Below, piece by piece: positions 6,070 through 12,299 of a DNA stretch of 14,768 bases. The translations under genes were made by a program, and so were the position numbers. The stretch's first letter is position 1, and each line of letters opens with the position of its first letter. This DNA is from an uncultured Oscillospiraceae bacterium (GTDB taxonomy: Bacteria; Bacillota_A; Clostridia; Oscillospirales; Oscillospiraceae), in assembly GCA_944386965.1 (NCBI GenBank), contig CALXDE010000145.1, positions 1 to 14,768 of the forward strand, read 5' to 3'. The notes under the pieces were generated by a model. That model ran no database searches. It saw only the letters and a program-made list of their open reading frames with translations, and was not told the origin of the DNA.

Positions 6070-7491
6070 TTACTGCTTGCGCAGATATTCGTCAATGGCC
6101 TTGGCGGCGGTTTTGCCGGCACCCATGGCCAGGATCACCGTGGCCGCGCCGGTGACGGCGTCGCCCCCGGCATAGACCCCCTCCCGGCTGGTGAGGCCCT
6201 CCTCGTTGACGATGATGCCGCCCCGCCGGTTGATCTCCAGACCCTTGGTGGTGGACTTGATGAGAGGATTGGGACTGGTGCCCAGGGCCATGATGACGCA
6301 GTCCATGGCCATCTCAAAGTCGCTGCCCTCCTTGACGATGGGGCGGCGGCGGCCGGAGTCGTCGGGCTCACCCAGCTCCATCTCCACGCAGCGGATGCCG
6401 GACACAGAGCCGTTTTTCGGGTCCCGCTTGTCGTCCGGGTTGTTGTAGCCCAGCACCGCCGTGGGGTTGGTGAGGGTCTTGAAGATGATCCCCTCCTCCT
6501 TGGCGTGCTCCACCTCCTCGGCACGGGCGGGAAGCTCCGCCTCGCTGCGGCGGTAGATGATGTGGACATTGGCCCCCAGGCGCTTGGCGCAGCGGGCCGC
6601 GTCCATGGCCACGTTGCCGCCGCCCACTACGGCCACCTCCTTGCCGCGGAGGTCCATGATGGGGGTGTCCGCCCCCTCCCGGTAGGCCTTCATCAGGTTG
6701 ATGCGGGTCAAAAACTCGTTGGCGGAGTAGACGCCCTTCAGGTTCTCCCCGGGAATGTGCATGAACATGGGCAGGCCGGCGCCGGAGCCGATGAACACGG
6801 CCTCAAACCCGAACTCCTCCATGAGCTCGTCAATGGTGATGGCCCGGCCGATGACAACATTCGTCTCGATCTTCACCCCCAGGCTTTTGAGGCCGTCCAC
6901 CTCCTTCTGGACGATGGACTTGGGCAGACGGAACTCCGGGATGCCGTATACCAGCACGCCGCCGGCCAGGTGCAGCGCCTCGTACACCGTCACCTCATAG
7001 CCCTTCCGGGCCAGGTCCCCGGCGCAGGTGAGGCCCGCAGGCCCCGAGCCGATGACGGCCACCTTGTGGCCGTTGGAGGCGGGACGCACGGGCTGCTCTG
7101 TGTTGTGCTCGTTGTGCCAGTCGGCCACAAACCGCTCCAGCCGGCCGATTCCCACGCTCTCGTGCTTGATGCCCCGGACGCACTTGGACTCGCACTGTGT
7201 CTCCTGGGGGCAGACCCGGCCGCACACGGCGGGCAGGGCGCTGTCGGCGGCAATGATCTGATAGGCCCCCTCGAAGTCGCCCTCGGCCACCTTGGCGATG
7301 AACTCCGGAATATGGATCTGCACCGGGCAGCCGCTGACGCAGGGCATGTTCTTGCAGTGGAGGCAGCGGGTAGCCTCGTCCATGGCCTGTTCCCTGGTAT
7401 AGCCCAGGGCCACCTCGTTGAAGTTTCCGGCCCGGACCACCGGGTCCTGGTGGGGCATGGGGTTTTTCTTGGGACTCATATTCGCCGCCAT
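6070..7491 (-). CDS. NfnB / GltA-type iron-sulfur flavoprotein, NADPH-binding subunit
   Basis: The 473-aa protein has an N-terminal ferredoxin-like domain with two cysteine groups for [4Fe-4S] clusters: C43, C46, C51, C55 (CLHCKNMPCVSGC) and C90, C94, C100, C104 (CGRVCPQETQCESKC). An FAD-binding VIGSGPAG motif (147-153), a second dinucleotide-binding VAVVGGGNVAMDAAR segment for NAD(P)H (around 285-300), and the C-terminal YAGGDAVTGAATVILAMGAGK FAD signature follow. Relatives are annotated as glutamate synthase small chain (homotetrameric gltA), sulfide dehydrogenase SudA or NfnB. The neighbouring NfnA-type partner and the lack of any glutamate synthase large subunit favour NfnB: electron-bifurcating NADH-dependent reduced ferredoxin:NADP+ oxidoreductase. 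The ATG at 7491 starts one base after the partner's stop, with AGGAGG nine bases upstream. Confidence 0.9.
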   Translation of the reverse strand: MAANMSPKKNPMPHQDPVVRAGNFNEVALGYTREQAMDEATRCLHCKNMPCVSGCPVQIHIPEFIAKVAEGDFEGAYQIIAADSALPAVCGRVCPQETQCESKCVRGIKHESVGIGRLERFVADWHNEHNTEQPVRPASNGHKVAVIGSGPAGLTCAGDLARKGYEVTVYEALHLAGGVLVYGIPEFRLPKSIVQKEVDGLKSLGVKIETNVVIGRAITIDELMEEFGFEAVFIGSGAGLPMFMHIPGENLKGVYSANEFLTRINLMKAYREGADTPIMDLRGKEVAVVGGGNVAMDAARCAKRLGANVHIIYRRSEAELPARAEEVEHAKEEGIIFKTLTNPTAVLGYNNPDDKRDPKNGSVSGIRCVEMELGEPDDSGRRRPIVKEGSDFEMAMDCVIMALGTSPNPLIKSTTKGLEINRRGGIIVNEEGLTSREGVYAGGDAVTGAATVILAMGAGKTAAKAIDEYLRKQ

Positions 7492-7492
7492 C

Positions 7493-8335
7493 TCACTGCA
7501 CCTCCTGCTTGAACAAGTTGCACGTCTCCTCGTAGGCGTGCCGCTCAAAATCCTTGTACATGGCGCCCCGGGCCATGGCCTCGTCGAAGTCCACCAGGTG
7601 TCCGTCGAACTCCGGGCCGTCTACACAGGCGAACTTCGTCTCCCCGCCCACGGTGAGACGGCAGCCGCCGCACATGCCGGTGCCGTCGATCATGATGGGG
7701 TTCATGCTCACCACCGTGGGGATGTTGTACTCCTTGGTCAGGGCGCAGACAAACTTCATCATGATCACCGGACCGATGGCGATGACCCGGTCATACTGCA
7801 CGCCGGCGTCAATCTGTTCCTTCAAGAGGTCGGTGACCAGGGCCTTCTTGCCGTAGGACCCGTCGTCGGTGCCGATGATGAGGTTGGTGGAGGCGGCCTC
7901 AAACTCCTCCTTGAGGATGATGAGGTCCTTGTTTCGGAAGCCCACGATCAGGTCCACATGGCAGCCCTCGTCGTGGAGCTTTTTCGCCACCGGATAGGCG
8001 ATAGCGGTGCCCACGCCGCCGCCCACCACGGCTACCCGGCGCAGGCCCTCTGTCTCCGTGGCTTTCCCCAGGGGGCCCACGAAGTCCTGGATGAAATCCC
8101 CCTCGTTTTTGTGGTTGAGCTTCTCCGTGGTGGCGCCCACAATCTGGAAAATGATGGACACAGTGCCCCTCTCCCGGTCATAGGCCGCGATGGTCAGGGG
8201 GATGCGCTCCCCGTTCTCATCCACCCGCAGGATGATGAACTGTCCCGGTTCCGCCTTCCGGGCCACGATGGGGGCTTCGATCTCCATCATGGTTACCGTG
8301 GGATTCAGAACACGCTTTTTGACGATTCGATACAT
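7493..8335 (-). CDS. NfnA-type sulfide/dihydroorotate dehydrogenase-like FAD/NAD-binding protein
   Basis: The 280-aa protein has a ferredoxin-reductase fold: an FAD domain (about 1-95, with RIPLTIAAYD as flavin-binding segment), an NAD-binding domain with VAVVGGGVGTAIAYPVAKKL (101-120), and a C-terminal [2Fe-2S] site made of Asp217, Cys222, Cys225 and Cys237 (DGTGMCGGCR and FACVDGPEFDGH). One Asp plus three Cys is the ligand set known for NfnA. In NfnAB this subunit takes electrons from NADH or returns them, while NfnB handles NADPH and ferredoxin; both are cytoplasmic. Start: ATG at 8335 with AGGAGGAGAAAGGA upstream and a good promoter. The same family also includes SudB, so physiological specificity remains inferred. 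Confidence 0.9.
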   Translation of the reverse strand: MYRIVKKRVLNPTVTMMEIEAPIVARKAEPGQFIILRVDENGERIPLTIAAYDRERGTVSIIFQIVGATTEKLNHKNEGDFIQDFVGPLGKATETEGLRRVAVVGGGVGTAIAYPVAKKLHDEGCHVDLIVGFRNKDLIILKEEFEAASTNLIIGTDDGSYGKKALVTDLLKEQIDAGVQYDRVIAIGPVIMMKFVCALTKEYNIPTVVSMNPIMIDGTGMCGGCRLTVGGETKFACVDGPEFDGHLVDFDEAMARGAMYKDFERHAYEETCNLFKQEVQ

Positions 8336-8391
8336 AGCCGTTCCTTTCTCCTCCTGAATGGTCCCCTTCCGGGGAATTTCTGCGTGGATTC

Positions 8392-8420
8392 ATTGTACCA
8401 TGCCTTCTGTAAAAATACAA
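8392..8420 (-). promoter_or_regulatory. Sigma-70 promoter of the nfnAB-like operon
   Basis: Minus strand: TTGTAT (8420-8415), a 17-base spacer, and TACAAT (8397-8392) with extended TGG. The leader of about 50 nt contains a small CCCC-GGAA-GGGG type hairpin (8363-8374) before the ribosome-binding site. Confidence 0.75.
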
Positions 8421-8462
8421 CGGTCTTTCCGGTTAGACACAGAGAATCCCCGGGAGGCGGGA

Positions 8463-8490
8463 CAGGGCGGCCGGATTTCCGGCCGCCCTG
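8463..8490. terminator. Hairpin after the Crp/Fnr-type gene
   Basis: A perfect 12-bp stem (8463-8474 with 8479-8490) with loop ATTT, 38 bases past the stop of the regulator gene. There is no T-run on the minus strand beyond it, so termination strength is uncertain. Confidence 0.55.
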
Positions 8491-8528
8491 CGGTTTCTTT
8501 ATGGCAAGCGCTTCCCGGGAGACAGAGC

Positions 8529-9203
8529 TCAGCCCGCCTGCCGCTGAAGGTGCAGGGTGATCCTGCGCCCCTCCACCTCCACCAGTCCCTCCTCCCGGAG
8601 CTTTTTCAGCTCCCGCATCATGGCGCTGCGGTCCGAGCCGATGTAGTCGGCCAGGGCGCTGAAGGTGAAGGGCAGCGTCAGCCGCCCGTCCACCGCTTGG
8701 ATGGAGAAGTAGCACAGCAGTTTCTCCCGGATGCTCCGGCGGCTGAGGACTTCCACCCGCCGCCCCATCTGCTGCATCTGGTCGGTGACCAGGGCGAAAA
8801 GGTTTTGTACCAGCTGGCTGTGGTGAAGGCAGGCGTTTTCACACCGCTTCATAATGTGGGCGTAATCCATGTACATCACCCGGCATCCGGTTTCGGTGAC
8901 CACGCTGACACTATCCCCGGTCTGCGCCGTGAAAGCCAGGACCTCCCCGAAGATGCCGCCCGCCTCCAGATGCTCCAGGATGGTGCGGGTGCCGCCGTAG
9001 TCGATGCGCACCAGGTCCGCCGTCCCCTCGGTGACGATGCCCACGTCCCTTCTGCCGCCGCCGTACTCCCGCATCACGCTGCCCGGCGCATATTCAGCCT
9101 GCCGCACATGGAAGCAGTCCAGCATGCGCTGGATGCTGGCGCCGCTGATGTCCCGGAAGATGGGAAAAGCGCGATAATTCATAATCTTGTGTCTGCTGTC
9201 CAT
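8529..9203 (-). CDS. Crp/Fnr-family transcriptional regulator
   Basis: The protein has an N-terminal cyclic-nucleotide-binding-type beta-roll (about 20-125: FRDISGASIQRMLDCF, APGSVMREYGGG, GIVTEGTADLVRIDYGGTRTILEHLEAGGIFGEVLAF), a dimerisation helix, and a C-terminal winged helix (FTFSALADYIGSDRSAMMRELKKLREEGLVEVEGRRITLHL). There is no N-terminal FNR-type cysteine cluster, so it is not an oxygen-sensing iron-sulfur Fnr; the effector is unknown. The start is uncertain: the frame opens at an ATG at 9272, with further ATGs at 9215, 9203 and 9182, none with a strong ribosome-binding site. I use 9203 (224 aa), because the longer starts overlap a spaced dyad and the extended -10 of the divergent gene. 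It lies next to, and in the same direction as, the nfnAB-like operon, which is a possible target. Confidence 0.88.
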   Translation of the reverse strand: MDSRHKIMNYRAFPIFRDISGASIQRMLDCFHVRQAEYAPGSVMREYGGGRRDVGIVTEGTADLVRIDYGGTRTILEHLEAGGIFGEVLAFTAQTGDSVSVVTETGCRVMYMDYAHIMKRCENACLHHSQLVQNLFALVTDQMQQMGRRVEVLSRRSIREKLLCYFSIQAVDGRLTLPFTFSALADYIGSDRSAMMRELKKLREEGLVEVEGRRITLHLQRQAG

Positions 9204-9245
9204 AAACTGCCCCATATATTGTGATAAATTCCCGAAATGTTGCAT

Positions 9246-9265
9246 GCGCAACAGACTTTGCGCAG
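9246..9265. promoter_or_regulatory. Spaced dyad TGCGCAA-N6-TTGCGCA, candidate Crp-type operator
   Basis: Perfect 7-bp arms at 9246-9252 and 9259-9265, spaced by six bases, lie between the Crp/Fnr-type gene and the divergent NrdD-tail gene. The spacing matches the TGTGA-N6-TCACA layout of Crp-family sites, though the arm sequence differs. It would sit about 32 bp upstream of the plus-strand start predicted from the TGCTATACT element. Confidence 0.55.
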
Positions 9266-9272
9266 GTTCCAT

Positions 9273-9281
9273 GCTATACTC
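9273..9281 (+). promoter_or_regulatory. Extended -10 promoter element of the NrdD-tail gene
   Basis: TGCTATACT is an extended -10 with no convincing -35 hexamer at 17 bases; the spaced dyad covers that region, which suggests regulator dependence. The ribosome-binding site AGGAGG (9333-9338) is well downstream. Confidence 0.5.
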
Positions 9282-9345
9282 TTTTCAAAACCATGTAAAT
9301 AGGCAGACTCAACAGATTCTGCCGTCTTTTTTAGGAGGAATTGCC

Positions 9346-9609
9346 ATGAAGGTTACCGTTACGGGCGGGACATTGTCCCGCGGGGAGCAGGACGCCTATG
9401 TCGCCCGAGCCTGCCGGAAGTATCCCCACGACCAGCTGGAGGCGCTGGAGATCCATGTGGACGGGGACTATGTGGACCTGGCCTACACGCTGCGGCCCCA
9501 GAAGTTCAGCCGAATCCGCCGGATCACCGGCTATCTGGTGGGCGACATGGACCGCTGGAACGACGCGAAGACGGCTGAGGAGGCGGTGCGGGTCAAGCAC
9601 GGGGTGTGA
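9346..9609 (+). CDS. NrdD C-terminal-tail-like small protein (87 aa)
   Basis: The ATG at 9346 has AGGAGGAA seven bases upstream. The C-terminal third (FSRIRRITGYLVGDMDRWND then AKTAEEAVRVKHG, residues 54-86) closely resembles the C-terminal end of anaerobic ribonucleoside-triphosphate reductase NrdD. However, the protein has no active-site domain, no CxxC zinc pairs and no glycyl-radical motif. The N-terminal part (TLSRGEQDAYVARACRKYPH, then LEIHVDGDYVDLAYTLRP) is a separate short alpha/beta region. Small proteins of this type are commonly annotated as anaerobic ribonucleoside-triphosphate reductase in Clostridia; they cannot reduce ribonucleotides alone, and a partner or regulatory role is only a guess. 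Its last 18 codons and 40 following bases are repeated 206 bp downstream. Confidence 0.82.
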   Translation: MKVTVTGGTLSRGEQDAYVARACRKYPHDQLEALEIHVDGDYVDLAYTLRPQKFSRIRRITGYLVGDMDRWNDAKTAEEAVRVKHGV

Positions 9610-9649
9610 GGACCTATAGGATGCCCAGCGGTCCATGCCCGCCGCGAAG
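9553..9649 (+). repeat. Direct repeat, copy 1 (97 bp, 3' end of the NrdD-tail gene plus downstream sequence)
   Basis: It matches 9759-9855 with about six differences over 97 bp. The difference inside the coding part (T9575 versus C9781) is silent, an alanine codon GCT versus GCC; four others cluster at 9616-9624. It ends in the first arm of the GCCGC-GAA-GCGGC hairpin. Confidence 0.9.
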
Positions 9650-9756
9650 CGGCGTCCAAGGTTTTGGCAAAGCCGAAACCTTGATGCCGGCGTAATTCAT
9701 TTCCGCCGGGCAGATGGGATCTTGGGGTCCCCGCAAAATCGCGGATTTTGCGGGGA
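9641..9756. repeat. Palindrome-rich intergenic element with three hairpins
   Basis: Three hairpins lie in a row: GCCGC-GAA-GCGGC (9641-9653); a 12-bp stem with one wobble and loop AAA (9657-9683), extended outward by CGGCGTC/GATGCCG pairing; and a perfect 13-bp stem with loop GCG (9728-9740 with 9744-9756). No coding frame is convincing. It looks like a REP- or MITE-like dispersed intergenic repeat, which I cannot confirm without the rest of the genome. Confidence 0.7.
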
Positions 9757-9758
9757 GA

Positions 9759-9815
9759 CGCTGGAACGACGCGAAGACGGCCGAGGAGGCGGTGCGGGTC
9801 AAGCACGGGGTGTGA
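9759..9815 (+). pseudogene. Duplicated 3' fragment of the NrdD-tail gene
   Basis: This is the coding part of repeat copy 2. It translates to RWNDAKTAEEAVRVKHGV and a stop, identical to the end of the intact 87-aa protein. There is no start codon or ribosome-binding site, and the palindromic element lies just upstream, so it is a gene remnant, not a gene. Confidence 0.85.
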
Positions 9816-9855
9816 GGACCTGTAGGGTATCCAGCGGTCCATGCCCGCCGCGAGG
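9759..9855 (+). repeat. Direct repeat, copy 2
   Basis: Second copy of the 97-bp unit, offset by 206 bp. It diverges from copy 1 exactly inside the first hairpin of the intergenic element (after CGCCGCGA), so the rest of the element was not copied. Confidence 0.9.
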
Positions 9856-9883
9856 AAGGGATGTTTGCCCCGCGCATCACAAT

Positions 9884-9937
9884 ATCACCAGCAAAGAGGG
9901 CCCCGCGCCGTTGCGCGGGGCCCTCTTTGGCGGTGAT
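9884..9937. terminator. Long bidirectional terminator hairpin
   Basis: A perfect 17-bp stem (9892-9908 with 9913-9929, loop CGTT), rich in G/C inside and ending in AAAG/CTTT, is extended past a 2x2 internal loop by ATCACC/GGTGAT (9884-9889 with 9932-9937). It separates the plus-strand NrdD-tail region from the minus-strand zinc-ribbon gene. Confidence 0.85.
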
Positions 9938-9953
9938 GGGTCGCCGGGGCCGC

Positions 9954-10313
9954 TCAGACGCCCATAGGCGCTCCGCAGTTGGGGCAGAACTTCCCCTCGC
10001 TGACGGTGCCGCACAGAGGGCAGCGCCGCTCCTGGGCGGCATCCTCCTCCCGCTGGCGGGAGGAGCGGAGCGCTTCGAGCCGCTCCTGGGAGATCCGGAC
10101 GGCGGCCACCAGGTCTGCCACCGAGGCGGGCGCGTCCCCGGAGAGCTGGGAGACATACCACTGGCCGATGGCCCGATAGTTTCTGTCCAGCTCCCTTTGC
10201 TCCGCCAGAATGGCGGCGGTGGTTTTCACGTTTCCGGCGGCCTCCCGCGCCATATCGGACGCGGCGCCGGCAAATTCTCTGGCCTTCTGGGAAAATTCAT
10301 CGACAAACGCCAT
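9954..10313 (-). CDS. Zinc-ribbon protein with helical N-terminus (119 aa)
   Basis: Residues 1-95 are predicted helical and charged (FSQKAREFAGAASDMAREAA, AAILAEQRELDRNYRAIGQW, RISQERLEALRSSRQREED), and a C-terminal zinc ribbon follows with Cys98, Cys101, Cys110 and Cys113 (CPLCG...FCPNCGAPMG). Zinc-ribbon proteins of this layout are common in Firmicutes and are usually called zinc-ribbon domain-containing proteins; the function is unknown, though many have membrane- or stress-related partners. No membrane helix is present here. The ATG at 10313 is best spaced (nine bases) from AGGAG; an ATG at 10319 and a TTG at 10322 lie too close to it. A consensus promoter lies upstream. Confidence 0.85.
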   Translation of the reverse strand: MAFVDEFSQKAREFAGAASDMAREAAGNVKTTAAILAEQRELDRNYRAIGQWYVSQLSGDAPASVADLVAAVRISQERLEALRSSRQREEDAAQERRCPLCGTVSEGKFCPNCGAPMGV

Positions 10314-10360
10314 ATGCATCAACTCCTATCGGATTCTGATGGATTACCTTCTCTATATAT

Positions 10361-10389
10361 ATTATAGCCGTGTTTTTCGTCCCGCGCAA
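10361..10389 (-). promoter_or_regulatory. Sigma-70 promoter of the zinc-ribbon gene
   Basis: Minus strand: TTGCGC (10389-10384), 17 bases, then a perfect TATAAT (10366-10361). It resembles the TTGCGC promoter at 1642 in spacing and -35 sequence. Confidence 0.8.
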
Positions 10390-10484
10390 GGCGGCGGGAC
10401 CGCCGGATTGTAAACACTGTGTAAAGATTTGGCGGCGGGCCGCCGGACCAGGGGAAAATGGCTCTGTTCAACAGGCGGAAAGAA

Positions 10485-10493
10485 TGGTATAAT
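10485..10493 (+). promoter_or_regulatory. Extended -10 promoter of the hydrolase-UDG operon
   Basis: TGGTATAAT is an extended -10 with a perfect hexamer at 10488-10493. The -35 position (TGTTCA, 10465-10470) is poor. It lies 42 bases before the start codon. Confidence 0.7.
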
Positions 10494-10535
10494 AATCCTG
10501 ATTTTGACAATTGATCCGCAAGGAGGGATATTCCC

Positions 10536-11468
10536 ATGGTCATCACCTCGGAATACTGGTTTCCGTCCAGCGACGGGAAAACCCTGATCTACGTCAATCA
10601 ATGGACCCCAGGCCCCGCTCCGGCCCGGGGGGTGGTGCAGATCGCCCACGGTGTGGCGGAGTATGGCCGGCGCTATGAGCCGTTTGCCCGCTTCCTCTGC
10701 GACAGCGGCTTTGCGGTGGTGGCCCACGACCACCTGGGCCACGGCCTGTCTGTGGCGGAGGGGGAGCCGCGGATCTATTTCGGGGCGGAGAACGGCTGGC
10801 GGTATGTGGTGGACGATCTGGCGGAGCTCCAGCGGCGGACGGCCGGCGTATTTTCCGGCGCGCCCTATTTCCTCTTCGGCCACTCTATGGGGTCCTTCAT
10901 CACCCGCACCTACCTCATCCGTTATCCCGGCGCGGTGCGGGGCGCCGTCCTCTGCGGCACGGGCCACCAGTCCCCGCTGCTGCTTGCCGCCGGACGGAAG
11001 GTTGTGAACGCCGAGATCCGAAAGCTGGGGCCCGCCGCCTACAGCGCCAGGGCCGACGGGCTGGTTTTCGGCGCGTATGGCAAGAAGTTCGCCCCTGCCC
11101 GGACCCGCTTCGACTGGATCAGCGCCAATGCGGAGAATGTGGACGCCTACATCGCCGACCCCATGTGCGGGGAGAACGCCACGCTGGGCCTGATGCGGGA
11201 TATGCTGGAGGGGATCACGTTCCTCACCAGGGGAGAGAATATCCGAAAAATGGACCGGGCGCTCTCCGTGTTTTTGATCTCCGGAGACGAGGACCCGGTG
11301 GGAGACATGGGCAAGGGCGTCGCCCGGGCCTGCGCCGCCTTCCGAAAGGCGGGGCTTCGTGACGTGTCCATGAAGCTATACCACGGCCTGCGCCACGAGA
11401 TTCTCAACGAGAAGAGCCGCCGCTTCGTCTACCAGGACGTGCTGGACTGGCTGGAAGCCAGACTGTAG
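10536..11468 (+). CDS. Alpha/beta hydrolase, lysophospholipase/monoacylglycerol lipase type
   Basis: The 310-aa protein belongs to the serine aminopeptidase S33 / PldB group. It shows an oxyanion-region HGVAEYGRRYEP (38-49), the DHLGHGLS motif (65-72), the nucleophile elbow GHSMGS with Ser117, the acid Asp253 in SGDEDPVGD, and His287 in GLRHEILNE, which is the usual end motif of monoglyceride-lipase-like enzymes. Such enzymes hydrolyse esters of glycerol or lysophospholipids; the substrate is not known here. No signal peptide is seen, so it is cytoplasmic. AAGGAGGG lies seven bases before the ATG. The UDG gene follows after 39 bp in the same direction with no terminator between. Confidence 0.92.
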   Translation: MVITSEYWFPSSDGKTLIYVNQWTPGPAPARGVVQIAHGVAEYGRRYEPFARFLCDSGFAVVAHDHLGHGLSVAEGEPRIYFGAENGWRYVVDDLAELQRRTAGVFSGAPYFLFGHSMGSFITRTYLIRYPGAVRGAVLCGTGHQSPLLLAAGRKVVNAEIRKLGPAAYSARADGLVFGAYGKKFAPARTRFDWISANAENVDAYIADPMCGENATLGLMRDMLEGITFLTRGENIRKMDRALSVFLISGDEDPVGDMGKGVARACAAFRKAGLRDVSMKLYHGLRHEILNEKSRRFVYQDVLDWLEARL

Positions 11469-11507
11469 CAGGCGGGGGATTCCCAACAGAAGGAAGGAGG
11501 CGGGACC

Positions 11508-12086
11508 ATGGCGGATGGATGGGAGGCGCTGGAGCGGGACTGCGGCCAGTGCCGGAGCTGTTCCCTGTGGGAGACGAGGAAGCATGTGGTCTTTGGCGAT
11601 GGCAGCCGCGCCGCTGAGATCATGCTGGTGGGGGAGGGACCCGGCGCCACCGAGGATGAGCAGGGGATTCCCTTCGTGGGCCGGGCCGGGCAGTTCCTGG
11701 ACGAGATGTTGGAGCTCATCGGCCTGGACCGGACAAAGGTCTATATTGCCAACATTGTCAAATGCCGTCCACCGGGAAACCGGGACCCGCTGACGGTGGA
11801 GCAGGACGCCTGCATCGGCTTTCTTCGGCGGCAGACCGCCCTTCTGCGGCCCAGGATCATCGTGTGCCTGGGGCGCATCGCTGCCATGCAGATCATCAAG
11901 CCGGATTTCAAGATCACCCGGGAACACGGCCACTGGTTTGAGCGGGGCGGGGTGCGGATGATGGCCACCTACCATCCCTCGGCCCTGCTGCGGGACCCCT
12001 CCCGCCGGCCGGAGGCGTTCGAGGATATGAAGGCGCTGGAGCGGGAGATCCACGCGGTCTGCCAGCGGACGGAATTGGACTACTGA
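11508..12086 (+). CDS. Family 4 uracil-DNA glycosylase
   Basis: The 192-aa enzyme removes uracil from DNA, starting base-excision repair. The family-4 features are all visible: [4Fe-4S] ligands Cys15, Cys18 (CRSC), Cys86 in NIVKCRPPGNRDP and Cys102; motif A GEGPGATEDEQG (43-54) in the active-site loop; FVGRAGQFLDEML; and motif B HPSALLRDP (156-164). The length is normal. The ribosome-binding site is AAGGAGG (11494-11500). It probably shares transcription with the upstream hydrolase, a loose functional pairing. Confidence 0.95.
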   Translation: MADGWEALERDCGQCRSCSLWETRKHVVFGDGSRAAEIMLVGEGPGATEDEQGIPFVGRAGQFLDEMLELIGLDRTKVYIANIVKCRPPGNRDPLTVEQDACIGFLRRQTALLRPRIIVCLGRIAAMQIIKPDFKITREHGHWFERGGVRMMATYHPSALLRDPSRRPEAFEDMKALEREIHAVCQRTELDY

Positions 12087-12099
12087 CAGAGATACCATG

Positions 12100-12124
12100 G
12101 GGCCCGGAGCATTGCTCCGGGCCC
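12100..12124 (+). terminator. Terminator after the UDG gene
   Basis: A perfect 12-bp stem-loop (12100-12111 with 12113-12124), 13 bases after the stop codon, followed by CTCTGTTTGCC, which is a poor T-tract. Confidence 0.7.
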
Positions 12125-12197
12125 GCTCTGTTTGCCTGGCTGGCTTTGGCGGGCCGCGGAGGGAGACGGGGCGGACACGGACCGTGATTTTGCCGGT

Positions 12198-12225
12198 TTG
12201 ACCGCACGGATATTGTATATATAAT
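12198..12225 (+). promoter_or_regulatory. Upstream promoter P1 of the untranslated transcript
   Basis: TTGACC (12198-12203), a 16-base spacer, and TATAAT (12220-12225). The -10 lies inside a perfect dyad TTGTAT-ATATA-ATACAA (12213-12229), a possible operator. It is AT-rich and unlike the flanking DNA. Confidence 0.6.
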
Positions 12226-12264
12226 ACAAATAATAAATTTTATCAAAAAATTTTTTATTTACTA

Positions 12265-12293
12265 TTGACAAAAACGGCGCTTCGGGTTACAAT
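12265..12293 (+). promoter_or_regulatory. Downstream promoter P2 of the untranslated transcript
   Basis: TTGACA (12265-12270), exactly 17 bases, and TACAAT (12288-12293). This is one of the best promoters in the window. Predicted start near 12300. Confidence 0.85.
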
Positions 12294-12299
12294 AGCATC

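Noticed and set aside
4269..6122. 617-codon open frame on the minus strand antisense to cysE-cysS
   Set aside because: The product is repetitive Gly/Leu/Val without domains, and both sense genes have intact catalytic motifs. It is a byproduct of codon bias.
6040..7512. 490-codon open frame on the plus strand antisense to the NfnB-type gene
   Set aside because: Same reasoning: antisense shadow of a well-supported iron-sulfur flavoprotein.
9553..9855. CRISPR array or integron attC interpretation of the repeat region
   Set aside because: Only two 97-bp copies with one unequal spacer, one of them coding; no cas or integrase genes in the window.
9614..10156. Minus-strand open frame of 180 codons through both copies of the repeat
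   Set aside because: It reads through palindromes and duplicated DNA and into the zinc-ribbon gene in another frame. Its repetitive protein is produced by the repeat, not a gene.
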